Shown one piece after another: positions 32,370 to 40,855 of a stretch of DNA of 40,855 nt (the stretch's first letter is position 1; every line of letters begins with the position of its first letter). The notes under the pieces are model-generated. The model did no database searches, was not told the origin of the DNA, and saw nothing but the letters and a program-made list of their open reading frames with translations. This stretch comes from Mesorhizobium sp. LSHC420B00 (GTDB lineage Bacteria > Pseudomonadota > Alphaproteobacteria > Rhizobiales > Rhizobiaceae), in NCBI RefSeq assembly GCF_000503055.1, contig NZ_AYVY01000021.1, forward strand, positions 1 through 40,855. The letters run 5' to 3'. The translations under genes were made by a program, and so were the position numbers.

Positions 32370-33245
32370 ATGACACTGCTGACATTCCGCTTCGCGCCGA
32401 GCCCGAATGGCGAATTGCATCTCGGCCACGCCTATTCGGCACTGCTCAACCAGAAAATGGCCAAGGCGGCGGGCGGACGCCTGCTGCTGCGCATCGAGGA
32501 CATCGACACGACACGCTGCACGCCGGAATTCGAGGCGGGCATTTTTCGCGACCTGAAATGGCTGGGGCTTGGCTGGGAGGAACCGGTGCGCCGCCAGTCC
32601 GAGCATTTTGCCGAATATCAGGCTATGCTCGAGCGTCTGATCGAAGAGGAGCTTGTCTATCCAGCCTTCATGAGCAGAAGTGAGATCCGCGCCTTCATCG
32701 CCGACAGCGAAAAGCGCGGTCGCGACTGGCCGCGCGACCCGGACGGCGTGCCCCTCTATCCCGCCGCCGACAAGGCGCTGCCGGCCAGCGAGCGTAAGCG
32801 GCGCATCGTGGAAGGTGCACCATTTGCCTGGCGGCTAGACGTCGATGCGGCAATGGCGCGGGTCGGCAGGGACCTGACATGGGCCGAATACACGGACGAG
32901 ACGCTCTCTGGGACGCGTCATGTCGAGGCCCGACCGCAGGATTGGGGCGACGTGATCGTGGCGCGCCGCGAAATCCCGACCAGCTATCATCTCGCCGTCA
33001 CCTTGGACGACGCGCTGCAGGGCGTCAGCCATGTCGTGCGCGGCCAGGACCTTTATTCCGCGACCAGCGTGCAGCGGCTGCTTCAGCAACTGCTTGGCCT
33101 GCCGCAGCCGGCCTATTTCCACCATCGCCTGATCCTCGGCCCGGATGGACGAAAACTGTCGAAGAGTCTTGGCGATACCGGCCTTGCCGCCCAGTGTAAG
33201 GCGGGCGCCTCGCCCGACGATGTCAGGCGGCTGGTCGGTCTTTAG
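32370..33245 (+). CDS. gluQ: Glutamyl-Q tRNA(Asp) synthetase
   Basis: A 291-residue GluQRS, a truncated glutamyl-tRNA synthetase that attaches glutamate to queuosine at position 34 of tRNA(Asp). The HIGH-type motif is HLGH (17-20) after FAPSPNGEL, and the KMSKS-type motif is KLSKS in DGRKLSKSLGD. The anticodon-binding domain of GltX is absent, as expected. The zinc-binding Cys-x-Cys of the E. coli enzyme is not seen; the matching stretch is VYPAFMSRSE. The ATG at 32370 (MTLLTFRFAPSPNG) is the natural start. Confidence 0.93.
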   Translation: MTLLTFRFAPSPNGELHLGHAYSALLNQKMAKAAGGRLLLRIEDIDTTRCTPEFEAGIFRDLKWLGLGWEEPVRRQSEHFAEYQAMLERLIEEELVYPAFMSRSEIRAFIADSEKRGRDWPRDPDGVPLYPAADKALPASERKRRIVEGAPFAWRLDVDAAMARVGRDLTWAEYTDETLSGTRHVEARPQDWGDVIVARREIPTSYHLAVTLDDALQGVSHVVRGQDLYSATSVQRLLQQLLGLPQPAYFHHRLILGPDGRKLSKSLGDTGLAAQCKAGASPDDVRRLVGL

Positions 33246-33390
33246 ACCGGTGAGCCGACGGCCATCAACGGCGCTCCTTCAATTCAAATGACTCTATGGA
33301 TCAACCGTTTGGTTTTGCTTGCCGGCCCGAACGGCATTAAGCAATCGCCGCAGTCGATCCCTCACCCGAATTCACCGCGGCCTCCGGAAA

Positions 33391-34281
33391 ATGCACAGCC
33401 TCAAGCGGTTCATCCCCGCCTCTTTCGTCGTCCTGTGGGCGACCGGCTTCATCGGCGCGCGCTATGCCATGCCGTGGGCCGAGCCTTTTACTTTCCTGGC
33501 TGCGCGCTTTGTCCTGGCCGCAATCCTGCTTGTCGCGTTGATGGCCGCGCTTGGTTCGAGCCGCGCCACCCGCGACGAGGCGCTGCACGCAGCCGGCGCC
33601 GGCATCCTGATGCATGGGGTCTATCTCGGCGGCGTGTTCTGGGCCATCCACCGGGGCATGCCCGCAGGGCTTTCAGCCCTGATCGTCGGCCTGCAGCCGC
33701 TGATCACGGCAGTGCTCGCCGGCCGGCTTCTGGGCGAGGCCATCCTGCCGCGCCACTGGGCCGGTCTCGGCCTCGGGTTGATCGGCGTGGTAATCGTGCT
33801 CTGGCCGAAGCTCGGCGCGCTCGGCGGCGGCGTGACCGCCGAAACATTGGGCGCCTCGCTGGTCTCCGTACTCGGCATGAGCGCCGGCACGATCTGGCAG
33901 AAGCGTTTCGCCTCCGGCGGCGATCTGGTGGCTGCCACGTTCTGGCAATATGTCGGCGGCGCATCGGTGATGGCTCTGGCCTCGCTCGCCTTCGAGACCC
34001 GAACGGTGATCGTCAACGGCGAACTGATCTTCGCCACGGCCTGGCTCGTGCTGGTGCTGTCGATCGGTGCCATCTTCCTGTTGATGGTAATGATCCGCGA
34101 CGGCGAGATGTCGAAGGTCGCCTCGCTGTTTTACCTCGTGCCGGCCGTCACCGCGGTCATCGCCTGGACATTGTTCGGCGAGCAGCTGAGCCCACTCCAG
34201 ATCGCCGGCATGGCCATCGCGACGCTCGGCGTCGGGCTGGCGACGGCTCAGCCACCGACGCGGGCGCGCGCCTCCAAATAG
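33391..34281 (+). CDS. EamA/DMT family transporter
   Basis: A 296-residue permease of the drug/metabolite transporter superfamily with ten expected helices in two EamA repeats. Signs are FVVLWATGFIGARYAMPWAE in the first repeat, YLGGVFWAIHRGMPAGLSAL, LLGEAILPRHWAGLGLGLIG, and in the second repeat LFYLVPAVTAVIAWTLFGEQ. It probably exports an amino acid or metabolite; substrate unknown. The ATG at 33391 (MHSLKRFIPASF) is chosen. The last 34 bp overlap the end of the convergent YihY/BrkB gene. Confidence 0.9.
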   Translation: MHSLKRFIPASFVVLWATGFIGARYAMPWAEPFTFLAARFVLAAILLVALMAALGSSRATRDEALHAAGAGILMHGVYLGGVFWAIHRGMPAGLSALIVGLQPLITAVLAGRLLGEAILPRHWAGLGLGLIGVVIVLWPKLGALGGGVTAETLGASLVSVLGMSAGTIWQKRFASGGDLVAATFWQYVGGASVMALASLAFETRTVIVNGELIFATAWLVLVLSIGAIFLLMVMIRDGEMSKVASLFYLVPAVTAVIAWTLFGEQLSPLQIAGMAIATLGVGLATAQPPTRARASK

Positions 34282-35102
34282 CGGCTGATCGCGGCGTTGA
34301 GCTCGCCGCCGAGGATGAAGATCGCCGAGACGATGTAGAGGAAGACAACGGCGATCATGATCGAGGCGAGGCCGGCATAGGTCGTCACATAGGACGAGAA
34401 ATGGTCGAGATAGGCGGCGAAGATGGTCGACCCGATGAGCCAGCCGACCAGCGTGAAGATAATGCCAGGCACGATCGAAACGAACCGGCGCTTGCCGGCC
34501 GGTAACCAGAAATGCACGGCGAACAGGCCGCCGATGATGACGACCGAGGCGATGACGTAACGCCAGAGGGTGATCGTGCCCATATAGGGTTTTATCCATT
34601 CAAGATGAGATTCGGCCAGCCGCGCCAGCAATGGCGCAAAGACCAGCAGCACGCTGATCGCCAAAAACCCGGCCGTCGCGATCAGCACGAAGATGATGCT
34701 CTGCACCCGCCGGTAGATGATGCCGCGCGTTTCTGAGACACGATAGGCGCGGTTGAGCGAGGTGCGCAGCGCCTCGATGCCGTTCGAGGCGAAGTATCCG
34801 GCAAGCACGATACCGTAGGTCAACAGGTCGCTGCGCCTGACGGTAAGCACGTTGAGCACTTCGCGCGCGATCGGTTTGGCGATCTGCTCGGGCCATGTGT
34901 CGAACACAAGGTGCACGGCGGTGTCGGCGAAAGCCTGCGCGCCGAAAAAACTCGCCAGCGTCGTGGCGAAGATCAGGAAAGGAAAAAGCGCCATCAGCGC
35001 GGTGATCGCCAGATGGCTGGCCATTGCCCAGCCGTCGTCGGTGTTGAAATGGCCGAGCGCGTCGTAAAGCACGCGTTTGAGGGCTACGATCTTCCGCAAC
35101 AA
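34248..35102 (-). CDS. YihY/virulence factor BrkB family protein
   Basis: A 284-residue membrane protein of the YihY/BrkB family (once wrongly called RNase BN). Family features are DDGWAMASHLAITALMALFP near the N-terminus, SNGIEALRTSLNRAYRV, and the last helices GLASIMIAVVFLYIVSAIFI followed by LGGELNAAISRYLE. Function is unsettled; an envelope transport role is suspected. A TTG at 35102 is taken as start because AAGGGA lies about 8 nt ahead; a TTG at 35159 would leave no room for the divergent SDR gene at 35160. Confidence 0.85.
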   Translation of the reverse strand: MLRKIVALKRVLYDALGHFNTDDGWAMASHLAITALMALFPFLIFATTLASFFGAQAFADTAVHLVFDTWPEQIAKPIAREVLNVLTVRRSDLLTYGIVLAGYFASNGIEALRTSLNRAYRVSETRGIIYRRVQSIIFVLIATAGFLAISVLLVFAPLLARLAESHLEWIKPYMGTITLWRYVIASVVIIGGLFAVHFWLPAGKRRFVSIVPGIIFTLVGWLIGSTIFAAYLDHFSSYVTTYAGLASIMIAVVFLYIVSAIFILGGELNAAISRYLEARARVGG

Positions 35103-35159
35103 GAACCGCGTTCCCTTCGATTGTCCCGACGCCGCGAATATGGGAAGGGTTTGCGGCAA

Positions 35160-36026
35160 ATGACAACCCTCGGTCAAACCACCATTCCTCCCGAAGAAGA
35201 GTTGCGCACCATCATTGTCACCGGTGCCTCTTCCGGAATAGGCGCCTATTGCGCCCATGCTCTTAAGAAGGAAGGCTGGCGGGTGTTCGCAACGGCCCGA
35301 AAGCCGGAAGATATCGCTACGCTCGAGGCCGACGGCATCGAGGCCTTTTATCTGGACTACACCGAGCCCGGATCGATCGAGGCGCTGGTGGCGTCGGTGC
35401 TGGAGCGGACCGGCGGCCGGCTCGATGCCCTTTTCAACAACGGCGCCTACGGGCAGCCCGGTGCCGTCGAGGACCTGGCGGTCGAAGCTTTGCGGCAGCA
35501 GTTCGAGGCCAATGTCTTTGGCTGGCACGATCTCACTCGCCGTGTCGTACCGGTGATGCGCCGCCAGGGCCATGGTCGTCTCATTCATTGCTCATCGATC
35601 CTCGGCCTCGCGCCGCTGCCTTTCCGTGGCGCTTACTCGGCATCGAAGCACGCCGTCGAGGGGCTGATGCTGTCCCTTTATCAAGAACTCCTCGGCAGCG
35701 GCATCCATGTTTCGCTGATCGAGCCGGGGGCGGTGAAATCGAAGATCGCCAGCAACAGCCTCCCCTGGTTCCTTGCGAACATCGATCACGAGAACTCAGT
35801 CCATCGCCTCGCCTATGCTGTGCAACTCAAACGGCTGCGGGCCGGCGGCAGCACATCGCGGCTGAAGCCCGGGCCAGAGGTGGTTTATGCCGCCTTGCGC
35901 CATGCGCTTCTGTCGCGGCGCCCGCGCCCGCATTATGTGGTAACTGTGCCGGCCAGGATCGGCGCGATCCTTAAACGCATCCTGCCGTCTTCGGTACTCT
36001 ATCGTCTGCTCGCCAAACGCGCCTGA
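35160..36026 (+). CDS. SDR family oxidoreductase
   Basis: A 288-residue classical short-chain dehydrogenase of the longer type with a C-terminal extension. TGASSGIG is at residues 21-28, the usual NNAG is replaced by NNGA (93-96), Ser145/146 lies in HCSSILG, and the catalytic YSASK is at 159-163. The segment LIEPGAVKSKIASNSLPWFL and the C-terminal RPRPHYVVTVPARIGAILKR are typical of the membrane-associated SDRs related to retinol/sterol dehydrogenases. It is not a close relative of the paralogue pair at 687 and 20481. GAAGGG lies 12 nt before the ATG. Confidence 0.9.
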   Translation: MTTLGQTTIPPEEELRTIIVTGASSGIGAYCAHALKKEGWRVFATARKPEDIATLEADGIEAFYLDYTEPGSIEALVASVLERTGGRLDALFNNGAYGQPGAVEDLAVEALRQQFEANVFGWHDLTRRVVPVMRRQGHGRLIHCSSILGLAPLPFRGAYSASKHAVEGLMLSLYQELLGSGIHVSLIEPGAVKSKIASNSLPWFLANIDHENSVHRLAYAVQLKRLRAGGSTSRLKPGPEVVYAALRHALLSRRPRPHYVVTVPARIGAILKRILPSSVLYRLLAKRA

Positions 36027-36049
36027 ACGCAATCCAACTGGAACACACC

Positions 36050-36241
36050 ATGGCAACTGTCTTCAACATCCTCGCTGTTCTCGTCATGGTCGCCGTGGTG
36101 ATCGTGCTGATCCGCGGCCTCATCAACATGATGCGCGGCGGCTCCAGCATGACCTCCAACAAGCTGATGCAGACGCGCGTGCTGTTGCAGTTCGTGGCCT
36201 TGGTGCTGATAATGCTGGCGGTGTATTTCACCCGTAAGTGA
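36050..36241 (+). CDS. Twin-TM small membrane protein (HIG1-like)
   Basis: A 63-residue protein with two hydrophobic helices, TVFNILAVLVMVAVVIVLIR and RVLLQFVALVLIMLAVYF, separated by a Met/Ser/Asn loop (MMRGGSSMTSNKLMQTR). The loop and helix spacing match the twin-transmembrane proteins of alphaproteobacteria with a HIG1-type domain; the eukaryotic relatives bind respiratory supercomplexes. It lies 23 bp after the SDR and 29 bp before the adenosyltransferase, in the same direction; the pair with the adenosyltransferase is one I recall from many Rhizobiales. Confidence 0.85.
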   Translation: MATVFNILAVLVMVAVVIVLIRGLINMMRGGSSMTSNKLMQTRVLLQFVALVLIMLAVYFTRK

Positions 36242-36270
36242 CGCACCGGCCGGCAGCCGGGAGGTAACCC

Positions 36271-36852
36271 GTGGTCAAGCTCAACAAGATCTACACCCGC
36301 ACCGGCGACGATGGCACCACCGGCCTCGGTTCTGGTGAGCGGCGGCTGAAATCCGACCTTCGCATCGACGCCTACGGCACGGTCGACGAGGCAAATGCCT
36401 GCATCGGCATGGCTCGCATCCATACAGCGGCGGTAAATCCGGCGATCGATGCGATGCTCGGCCGCATCCAGAACGATCTTTTCGATCTCGGCGCCGATCT
36501 GGCAGTCCCCGATAATGGCAAGCCGCTCGACTACGAGCCGCTGCGCATCATCGCCTCGCAGACCGAGCGCATCGAACAGGACATCGACCTCCTCAACAAG
36601 GACCTTGAGCCGCTCAAATCCTTCGTGCTCAACGGCGGTACGCCGGCAGCGGCTGCCCTTCACCTCGCCCGCACGGTGGCCCGCCGCGCCGAGCGCATCA
36701 TGGTGGCGCTGTCACAAGATCCAGACGAGCACGTCAACCGCGAGGCGATAAGATACATCAACCGTGTCTCGGACTTTCTGTTCGTCGCCGCACGCGCGGT
36801 CAATGACAATGGAAATGCCGACGTGCTATGGGTTCCCGGCAAGAACCGCTGA
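36271..36852 (+). CDS. Cob(I)yrinic acid a,c-diamide / cob(I)alamin adenosyltransferase, PduO type
   Basis: A 193-residue ATP:cob(I)alamin adenosyltransferase of the PduO family, which makes adenosylcobalamin. The N-terminal ATP-binding motif is KIYTRTGDDGTTGLGSGERR, followed by LRIDAYGTVDEANACIGMAR, FVLNGGTPAAAALHLARTVA and RAERIMVALSQDPDEHVNRE, all conserved in the family. It starts with GTG at 36271 behind GGGAGG. It is followed 25 bp later by the rhomboid gene. Rhizobia need the coenzyme for methylmalonyl-CoA mutase and class II ribonucleotide reductase. Confidence 0.93.
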   Translation: MVKLNKIYTRTGDDGTTGLGSGERRLKSDLRIDAYGTVDEANACIGMARIHTAAVNPAIDAMLGRIQNDLFDLGADLAVPDNGKPLDYEPLRIIASQTERIEQDIDLLNKDLEPLKSFVLNGGTPAAAALHLARTVARRAERIMVALSQDPDEHVNREAIRYINRVSDFLFVAARAVNDNGNADVLWVPGKNR

Positions 36853-36877
36853 ATCCGCCGGAAGCGGGAGAGGCCCG

Positions 36878-37681
36878 ATGTTCATCCCGCTTTACGACAC
36901 CAACCGGCTGCGGCACATCAAGCTGCAATATGTGACGATCAGCCTGATCGCGCTCAATGTGTTGATCTATTTTGTAACAACACTTGGCGGCGAGGACTTC
37001 GCCAACGCCGCGGTATTGGGCCTCGGCTTCATCCCGTCGGTTGTGCATGACAGCGTCGAGCTCGCTCCGCAATTTGTCGTCATTCCGGAGAGCCTGAGCT
37101 ATCTGACCTATTCCTTCCTGCACGCGGATATCTTCCACCTCGGCGGCAACATGCTGTTCCTGTGGGTGTTCGGCGACAATGTCGAGGATGCGCTCGGCCA
37201 TGTCCGCTATCTCGTCTTCTACCTGCTTTGCGCCATTGCCGGCGCTTTCTTCCAGGGCTTGGTGGCCTGGGATTCGCAAGTGCCGCTGATCGGCGCGTCG
37301 GGCGCCATCGCCGGTGTCGTCGCCGCCTATCTGATCCTTTATCCGCGGGTGAAGGTATGGGTGCTGGTCTTCGCCCGCATCCCGTTGCGCATCCCGGCCT
37401 TCATCCCGCTCATCCTGTGGATTCTGTTCCAGATCTTCATGTTTGCCCAGGGTGGCGAGGACCAGGTCTCCTGGGCCTGCCACATCGGCGGCATCATCGC
37501 CGGAGCCGTGCTGGTGCTTGTCTTGCGCAGCCGCGGCGTGCCGCTACTCGCCGGCGCCGACGAGGAGCCAGCCGTAGTCGCCGGGCCGGCGCCCATTGCC
37601 GTGGAGCCGCCGGCAAGCGATCTGCCGCCCGCCCAGCCGGCGCCGCGCTGGGGCCGGGGAAGCGTTTCCGGGCCGGACTGA
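36878..37681 (+). CDS. Rhomboid family intramembrane serine protease
   Basis: A 267-residue rhomboid with the catalytic Ser141 in GASGAIAG and the catalytic His202 in ACHIGGIIAG. The oxyanion-side HxxxN is H87-LGG-N91. Six to seven membrane segments are followed by a Pro/Ala-rich cytoplasmic or periplasmic tail of about 45 residues (from GADEEPAVVAG). Such enzymes cleave membrane-anchored proteins; the natural substrate is unknown. ATG 36878 is preceded by GGGAGAGG. It lies 25 bp after the adenosyltransferase gene. Confidence 0.92.
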   Translation: MFIPLYDTNRLRHIKLQYVTISLIALNVLIYFVTTLGGEDFANAAVLGLGFIPSVVHDSVELAPQFVVIPESLSYLTYSFLHADIFHLGGNMLFLWVFGDNVEDALGHVRYLVFYLLCAIAGAFFQGLVAWDSQVPLIGASGAIAGVVAAYLILYPRVKVWVLVFARIPLRIPAFIPLILWILFQIFMFAQGGEDQVSWACHIGGIIAGAVLVLVLRSRGVPLLAGADEEPAVVAGPAPIAVEPPASDLPPAQPAPRWGRGSVSGPD

Positions 37682-37888
37682 ACCGATTTGAATGCTTTGC
37701 CGAGGATCCGAGTGCGCCCGGGATATTGACGGGCGGGGTCGCCGCAACTACGGAAGCGCCACCCTACTGGCGTGGCGAGACCAGAATTCCGTCCGGAATG
37801 TCGGCTTTCGACAACTCTGAAGAGGTGCACGCTGCTATAGCGCGCCCGACGAGCGTGAAGAGACTATCGTGAAAGAGGTGACAGGCAA

Positions 37889-38638
37889 ATGAAGATCCTT
37901 GTGCCCGTGAAGCGGGTTGTGGATGCAAACGTCAAGGTCCGGGTGAAGGCGGACGGTTCGGCGGTGGAACTCGCCAACGTCAAGATGGCGATGAACCCGT
38001 TCGACGAGATCGCGGTGGAAGAGGCGATCCGGCTGAAGGAAGCGGGCAAGGCCGAAGAGATCATCGTCGTGTCGATCGGGCCGCAACAGGCACAGGAGAC
38101 CTTGCGCACGGCGCTCGCCATGGGCGCCGACCGCGCCATCCTGGTCAAGACCGACGAGCAGACTGAGCCGCTGGGCGTCGCCAAGGTGCTGAAGGGGGTC
38201 GTAGAGGCAGAACAGCCCGGCCTGGTCATTCTCGGCAAGCAGGCGATCGACGATGATTCCAACCAGACCGGCCAGATGCTGGCTGCACTTCTCGGGTGGG
38301 CGCAGGGCACCTTCGCCTCCAAGATCGTGCTCGACGGTGACAAGGCCACGGTGACGCGCGAGGTCGATGGCGGCCTGCAGACGCTGGAACTGAAGATGCC
38401 GGCAATCGTCACGGCCGATTTGCGGCTGAACCAGCCACGCTACGCGTCGCTGCCCAACATCATGAAGGCCAAGAAGAAGCCGCTCGACGAGAAGAGCCCT
38501 GCCGACTACGGCGCCGACGTCAAGCCGCGGCTGAAAGTGATCAAGACCGAGGAGCCGGGCGGCCGCAAGGCGGGCGTTAAGGTCAAGAGCGTCGCCGAAC
38601 TGGTAGACAAGCTGAAAAACGAAGCCGGCGTGCTGTAA
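37889..38638 (+). CDS. etfB: Electron transfer flavoprotein, beta subunit
   Basis: A 249-residue EtfB of standard length. It pairs with EtfA to carry electrons from acyl-CoA and other flavin dehydrogenases to ETF-ubiquinone oxidoreductase. Family landmarks are [40 protein letters not shown], and the EtfB signature region [20 protein letters not shown] with [26 protein letters not shown] precedes the ATG. etfA starts 21 bp after the stop. The 207-bp region before it likely carries the operon promoter; I could not pick one with confidence. Confidence 0.96.
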   Translation: MKILVPVKRVVDANVKVRVKADGSAVELANVKMAMNPFDEIAVEEAIRLKEAGKAEEIIVVSIGPQQAQETLRTALAMGADRAILVKTDEQTEPLGVAKVLKGVVEAEQPGLVILGKQAIDDDSNQTGQMLAALLGWAQGTFASKIVLDGDKATVTREVDGGLQTLELKMPAIVTADLRLNQPRYASLPNIMKAKKKPLDEKSPADYGADVKPRLKVIKTEEPGGRKAGVKVKSVAELVDKLKNEAGVL

Positions 38639-38659
38639 GGCCAGGAAGGGACAACAAAA

Positions 38660-39589
38660 ATGACAATTCTTCTGATTGCCGAACACGACAACGCGACGCT
38701 TTCCGACCAGACCGCGAAGGCGCTTTCCGCGGCGCTGCAGATCGGTTCGGACGTGCATGTGCTGGTTGCCGGCAAGGGCGCCAAGCCGGCAGCGGACGCC
38801 GCCGCCAAGCTCAAGGGCGTCACCAAGGTGCTGCTCGCCGACGCCGACGAACTGACCGAGCGTCTCGCCGAACCGCTGGCGGCGCTCGTCATTTCGCTTG
38901 CTGAGCCATACGACACGATCATTGCGCCGGCGACCTCGTCGGGCAAGAACGTCTCGCCGCGCGTCGCGGCCCTGCTCGATGTCGCCCAGATATCGGAAAT
39001 CATCGAAGTCGTGTCGCCCGACATCTTCAAGCGGCCGATCTATGCCGGCAACGCCATCCAGACCGTGCAGTCGAGCGACGCCAAGAAGGTCATCACCGTG
39101 CGCACTGCTTCCTTTCAGGCAGCACCCGAGGGCGGTTCCGCGCCGGTCGAGACGGTTCAGGCGGCAGCCAATCCCGGCCTGTCGAGCTTTGTCGAGAACA
39201 AGCTGTCCGAGACCGACCGCCCGGAGCTGACCTCGGCCAGGATCATCATTTCGGGCGGCCGTGCGCTGGGCTCCTCCGAGAAGTTCCAGGAGGTCATCCT
39301 GCCGGTCGCAGACAAGCTCGGTGCGGCTGTCGGCGCATCTCGCGCCGCGGTCGATGCCGGCTATGCGCCGAACGACTGGCAGGTCGGCCAGACCGGCAAG
39401 GTGGTGGCGCCCGATCTTTATATTGCCGTCGGCATCTCCGGCGCCATCCAGCACCTTGCCGGCATGAAGGATTCAAAGGTCATCGTCGCCATCAACAAGG
39501 ACGAGGAAGCGCCGATCTTCCAGGTCGCCGACTACGGCCTCGTCGGCGACCTCTTCGTCATTCTGCCGGAACTGCAAAAGGCGCTTTGA
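38660..39589 (+). CDS. etfA: Electron transfer flavoprotein, alpha subunit
   Basis: A 309-residue EtfA of standard length that binds FAD in its C-terminal domain. The N-terminal domain starts [20 protein letters not shown]; the C-terminal FAD domain shows [60 protein letters not shown] and [20 protein letters not shown], all strongly conserved. GGAAGGGAC lies before the ATG. It forms an operon with etfB and is followed by a terminator-like hairpin at 39621. Confidence 0.97.
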   Translation: MTILLIAEHDNATLSDQTAKALSAALQIGSDVHVLVAGKGAKPAADAAAKLKGVTKVLLADADELTERLAEPLAALVISLAEPYDTIIAPATSSGKNVSPRVAALLDVAQISEIIEVVSPDIFKRPIYAGNAIQTVQSSDAKKVITVRTASFQAAPEGGSAPVETVQAAANPGLSSFVENKLSETDRPELTSARIIISGGRALGSSEKFQEVILPVADKLGAAVGASRAAVDAGYAPNDWQVGQTGKVVAPDLYIAVGISGAIQHLAGMKDSKVIVAINKDEEAPIFQVADYGLVGDLFVILPELQKAL

Positions 39590-39620
39590 CGCCCTCTGCC
39601 AAAGCGTATTAAATTCTGCG

Positions 39621-39652
39621 GGGTGGGGTAGACGAAGTCGCCCCGCCCTTTT
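39621..39652 (+). terminator. Rho-independent terminator after etfA
   Basis: GGGTGGGG (39621-39628) pairs with CCCCGCCC (39641-39648) with one G-U pair and a 12-nt loop, followed directly by TTTT and then AGTTT. It lies 31 bp after the etfA stop, which implies that the next gene has its own promoter or depends on read-through. Confidence 0.75.
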
Positions 39653-39703
39653 AGTTTGCACTGCACAAAAAGCAGGCCGCAAAGGCCTTGACGGGATCGG
39701 GTA

Positions 39704-40582
39704 ATGAGCAAGATCGAGACGATCGGCATCATCGGCGCGGGCCAGATGGGTGGCGGCATCGCCCATGTATCGGCGCTGGCGGGCTACAAGGTGCTGGTTT
39801 ACGACATTTCGCCCGACCGCATCGAAAAGGGCATTGCTACGGTCAGCGGCAACATGGCCCGTCAGGTCGGCTCCGGCAAACTTGAGGAAAAGCTGCGCAA
39901 CGAGGCGATGGCGCGCATTTCCGCGGCGCCGGCCATGGCCGACCTTGCGGGCGCCGATCTGGTGATCGAAGCGGCGACCGAAGACGAGACAGTCAAACGC
40001 AAGATCTATGCTCAGCTCTGCCCGCAGCTCAACCCCGAGGCCATCCTGGCGACGAACACCTCGTCGATCTCGATCACCCGGCTGGCTTCGCAGACCGACC
40101 GCCCGGAACGCTTCATCGGCATACATTTCATGAACCCGGTTCCGGTGATGAAGCTGGTCGAGCTGGTGCGCGGCATCGCCACCGAGGACCAGACCTTCGA
40201 GGCAGCAAAAACCTATGTGAAGCAGCTCGACAAGACGATCACCGTCTCGGAGGATTTCCCGGCCTTCATCGTCAACCGCATCCTGCTGCCGATGATCAAC
40301 GAGGCGATCTACACGCTCTATGAAGGTGTCGGCTCGGTGGACGCCATCGATACCGCCATGAAGCTCGGCGCCAACCATCCGATGGGGCCGCTGCAGCTTG
40401 CCGACTTCATCGGGCTGGATACCTGCTTGTCGATCATGCAGGTGCTGCATGACGGCCTGTCGGATTCGAAATACCGCCCCTGCCCGCTGCTGGTCAAATA
40501 TGTCGAGGCCGGTTGGCTCGGCCGCAAGACCGGGCGCGGCTTCTACGACTATCGCGGCGAGCATCCCGTTCCGACGCGCTGA
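39704..40582 (+). CDS. 3-hydroxybutyryl-CoA dehydrogenase
   Basis: A 292-residue enzyme of the 3-hydroxyacyl-CoA dehydrogenase family (Hbd/PaaH type) that oxidises 3-hydroxybutyryl-CoA with NAD(P). The nucleotide-binding fold is [20 protein letters not shown] at about residues 7-26; the catalytic His is in [20 protein letters not shown] with Glu and Asn partners in the same block; the C-terminal domain has [19 protein letters not shown] and ends [18 protein letters not shown]. Length is normal for the single-function enzyme. It follows etfBA, with which it shares acyl-CoA/butyryl-CoA and PHB metabolism, but a terminator lies between them. Confidence 0.94.
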   Translation: MSKIETIGIIGAGQMGGGIAHVSALAGYKVLVYDISPDRIEKGIATVSGNMARQVGSGKLEEKLRNEAMARISAAPAMADLAGADLVIEAATEDETVKRKIYAQLCPQLNPEAILATNTSSISITRLASQTDRPERFIGIHFMNPVPVMKLVELVRGIATEDQTFEAAKTYVKQLDKTITVSEDFPAFIVNRILLPMINEAIYTLYEGVGSVDAIDTAMKLGANHPMGPLQLADFIGLDTCLSIMQVLHDGLSDSKYRPCPLLVKYVEAGWLGRKTGRGFYDYRGEHPVPTR

Positions 40583-40591
40583 TCGCCACCG

Positions 40592-40855
40592 CTACCAGCG
40601 CACGAAAAGCCGTCCGCCGACCGCCCCGAGCGCGGCAAGGCCGGCGATCGCGATCGTATACCAGGTGCCGACGAAAAGCGGCGAATCATCGAAGCAATGC
40701 GCTGCATAGAAGGTCGCCGCCAGCCCGCCGGCAAGCAGGCCCGCGGTCGCACCGGCAAGCACCGGCCTTGTTGGCGCGCCATGGCGCAGCACCGCGAGAA
40801 AGACGGCAAGCGGGCCGACCAGTGATGCACCGGCTCGACATAGACGGCGACGCCA
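40592..40855 (-). CDS. NrsF/DUF1109 family membrane protein, 5' end beyond window
   Basis: The minus-strand frame is open from the right edge to a stop at 40592-40594, giving the last 87 residues. The part LRHGAPTRPVLAGATAGLLA GGLAATFYAAHC and DDSPLFVGTWYTIAIAGLAA with a terminal GGRLFVRW is the characteristic C-terminus of the DUF1109 family, six-helix inner-membrane anti-sigma proteins (NrsF, negative regulator of ECF sigma-F). An ECF sigma factor gene would be expected further right, outside the window. It converges on the dehydrogenase gene with 9 bp between stops. Confidence 0.82.
   Translation of the reverse strand, partial: WRRRLCRAGASLVGPLAVFLAVLRHGAPTRPVLAGATAGLLAGGLAATFYAAHCFDDSPLFVGTWYTIAIAGLAALGAVGGRLFVRW

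Noticed and set aside
37835..39454. A 539-codon minus-strand frame over etfB and etfA
   Set aside because: Antisense shadow of two unmistakable conserved genes.
1..40855. CRISPR arrays, rRNA genes, riboswitches
   Set aside because: No regularly spaced repeats, no rRNA core sequences and no riboswitch leader that I could recognise, including before the cobalamin adenosyltransferase gene.

Overview
The window looks like a chromosomal segment of an alphaproteobacterium of the Rhizobiales, most likely Mesorhizobium or a close relative. The reasons are the high GC content, the GTG/TTG start codons with clear Shine-Dalgarno sites, rhizobial REP-like hairpins, and protein sequences (SecA, ArgJ, DUF1178, PduO-type adenosyltransferase, EtfBA, NrsF-like DUF1109) that read like the Mesorhizobium versions I know. 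No database search was possible; all names rest on recognised motifs and recalled family sequences.

Left part (1-14.6 kb) is mostly housekeeping. A truncated HTH/TPR-type gene and a short-chain dehydrogenase (SDR) lie at the edge. A minus-strand run follows: ComF-like phosphoribosyltransferase, glutaredoxin 3, a carbon-nitrogen hydrolase and DUF1178. A methyltransferase is divergent from comF. An orphan 59-residue Flp pilin gene sits at 5008-5187. argJ, a GNAT acetyltransferase and mutT form a tightly overlapping minus-strand operon. Then come a caspase-like secreted protein, a TetR regulator divergent from a small membrane protein, and a parvulin-type isomerase divergent from secA.

Middle part (14.6-29.4 kb) is accessory. 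Between two REP-like hairpin clusters lies a less GC-rich segment. It holds a D-2-hydroxyacid dehydrogenase, a frameshifted transposase remnant and a small two-gene unit preceded by two tandem palindromes. A flippase/acetyltransferase pair for surface polysaccharide follows. From 20.37 to 26.21 kb an islet is bounded by a decayed tRNA-Leu-like remnant and an intact tRNA-Leu(CAA). It carries an HxlR-regulated module (SDR, SRPBCC-ABM fusion, HxlR repressor) whose two promoter regions share four copies of one palindrome, and three overlapping genes for single-pass exported proteins facing a polytopic membrane protein. Beyond the tRNA, 65-bp imperfect direct repeats flank a frameshifted CPBP-family gene and an ABC exporter.

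Right part (29.5-40.9 kb) returns to core functions: YqaA and DsbB membrane proteins, an HNH endonuclease, a DNA glycosylase, glutamyl-Q tRNA(Asp) synthetase, an EamA transporter, a YihY/BrkB protein, a third SDR, a twin-TM protein with cob(I)alamin adenosyltransferase and a rhomboid protease, then etfB-etfA and 3-hydroxybutyryl-CoA dehydrogenase (electron transfer and acyl-CoA metabolism), and finally the 3' end of an NrsF-like gene cut by the window edge.

The most interesting material is the HxlR operator set, the tRNA-bounded islet with its unrecognised exported-protein cassette, and the tandem palindromes at 16.5 kb.
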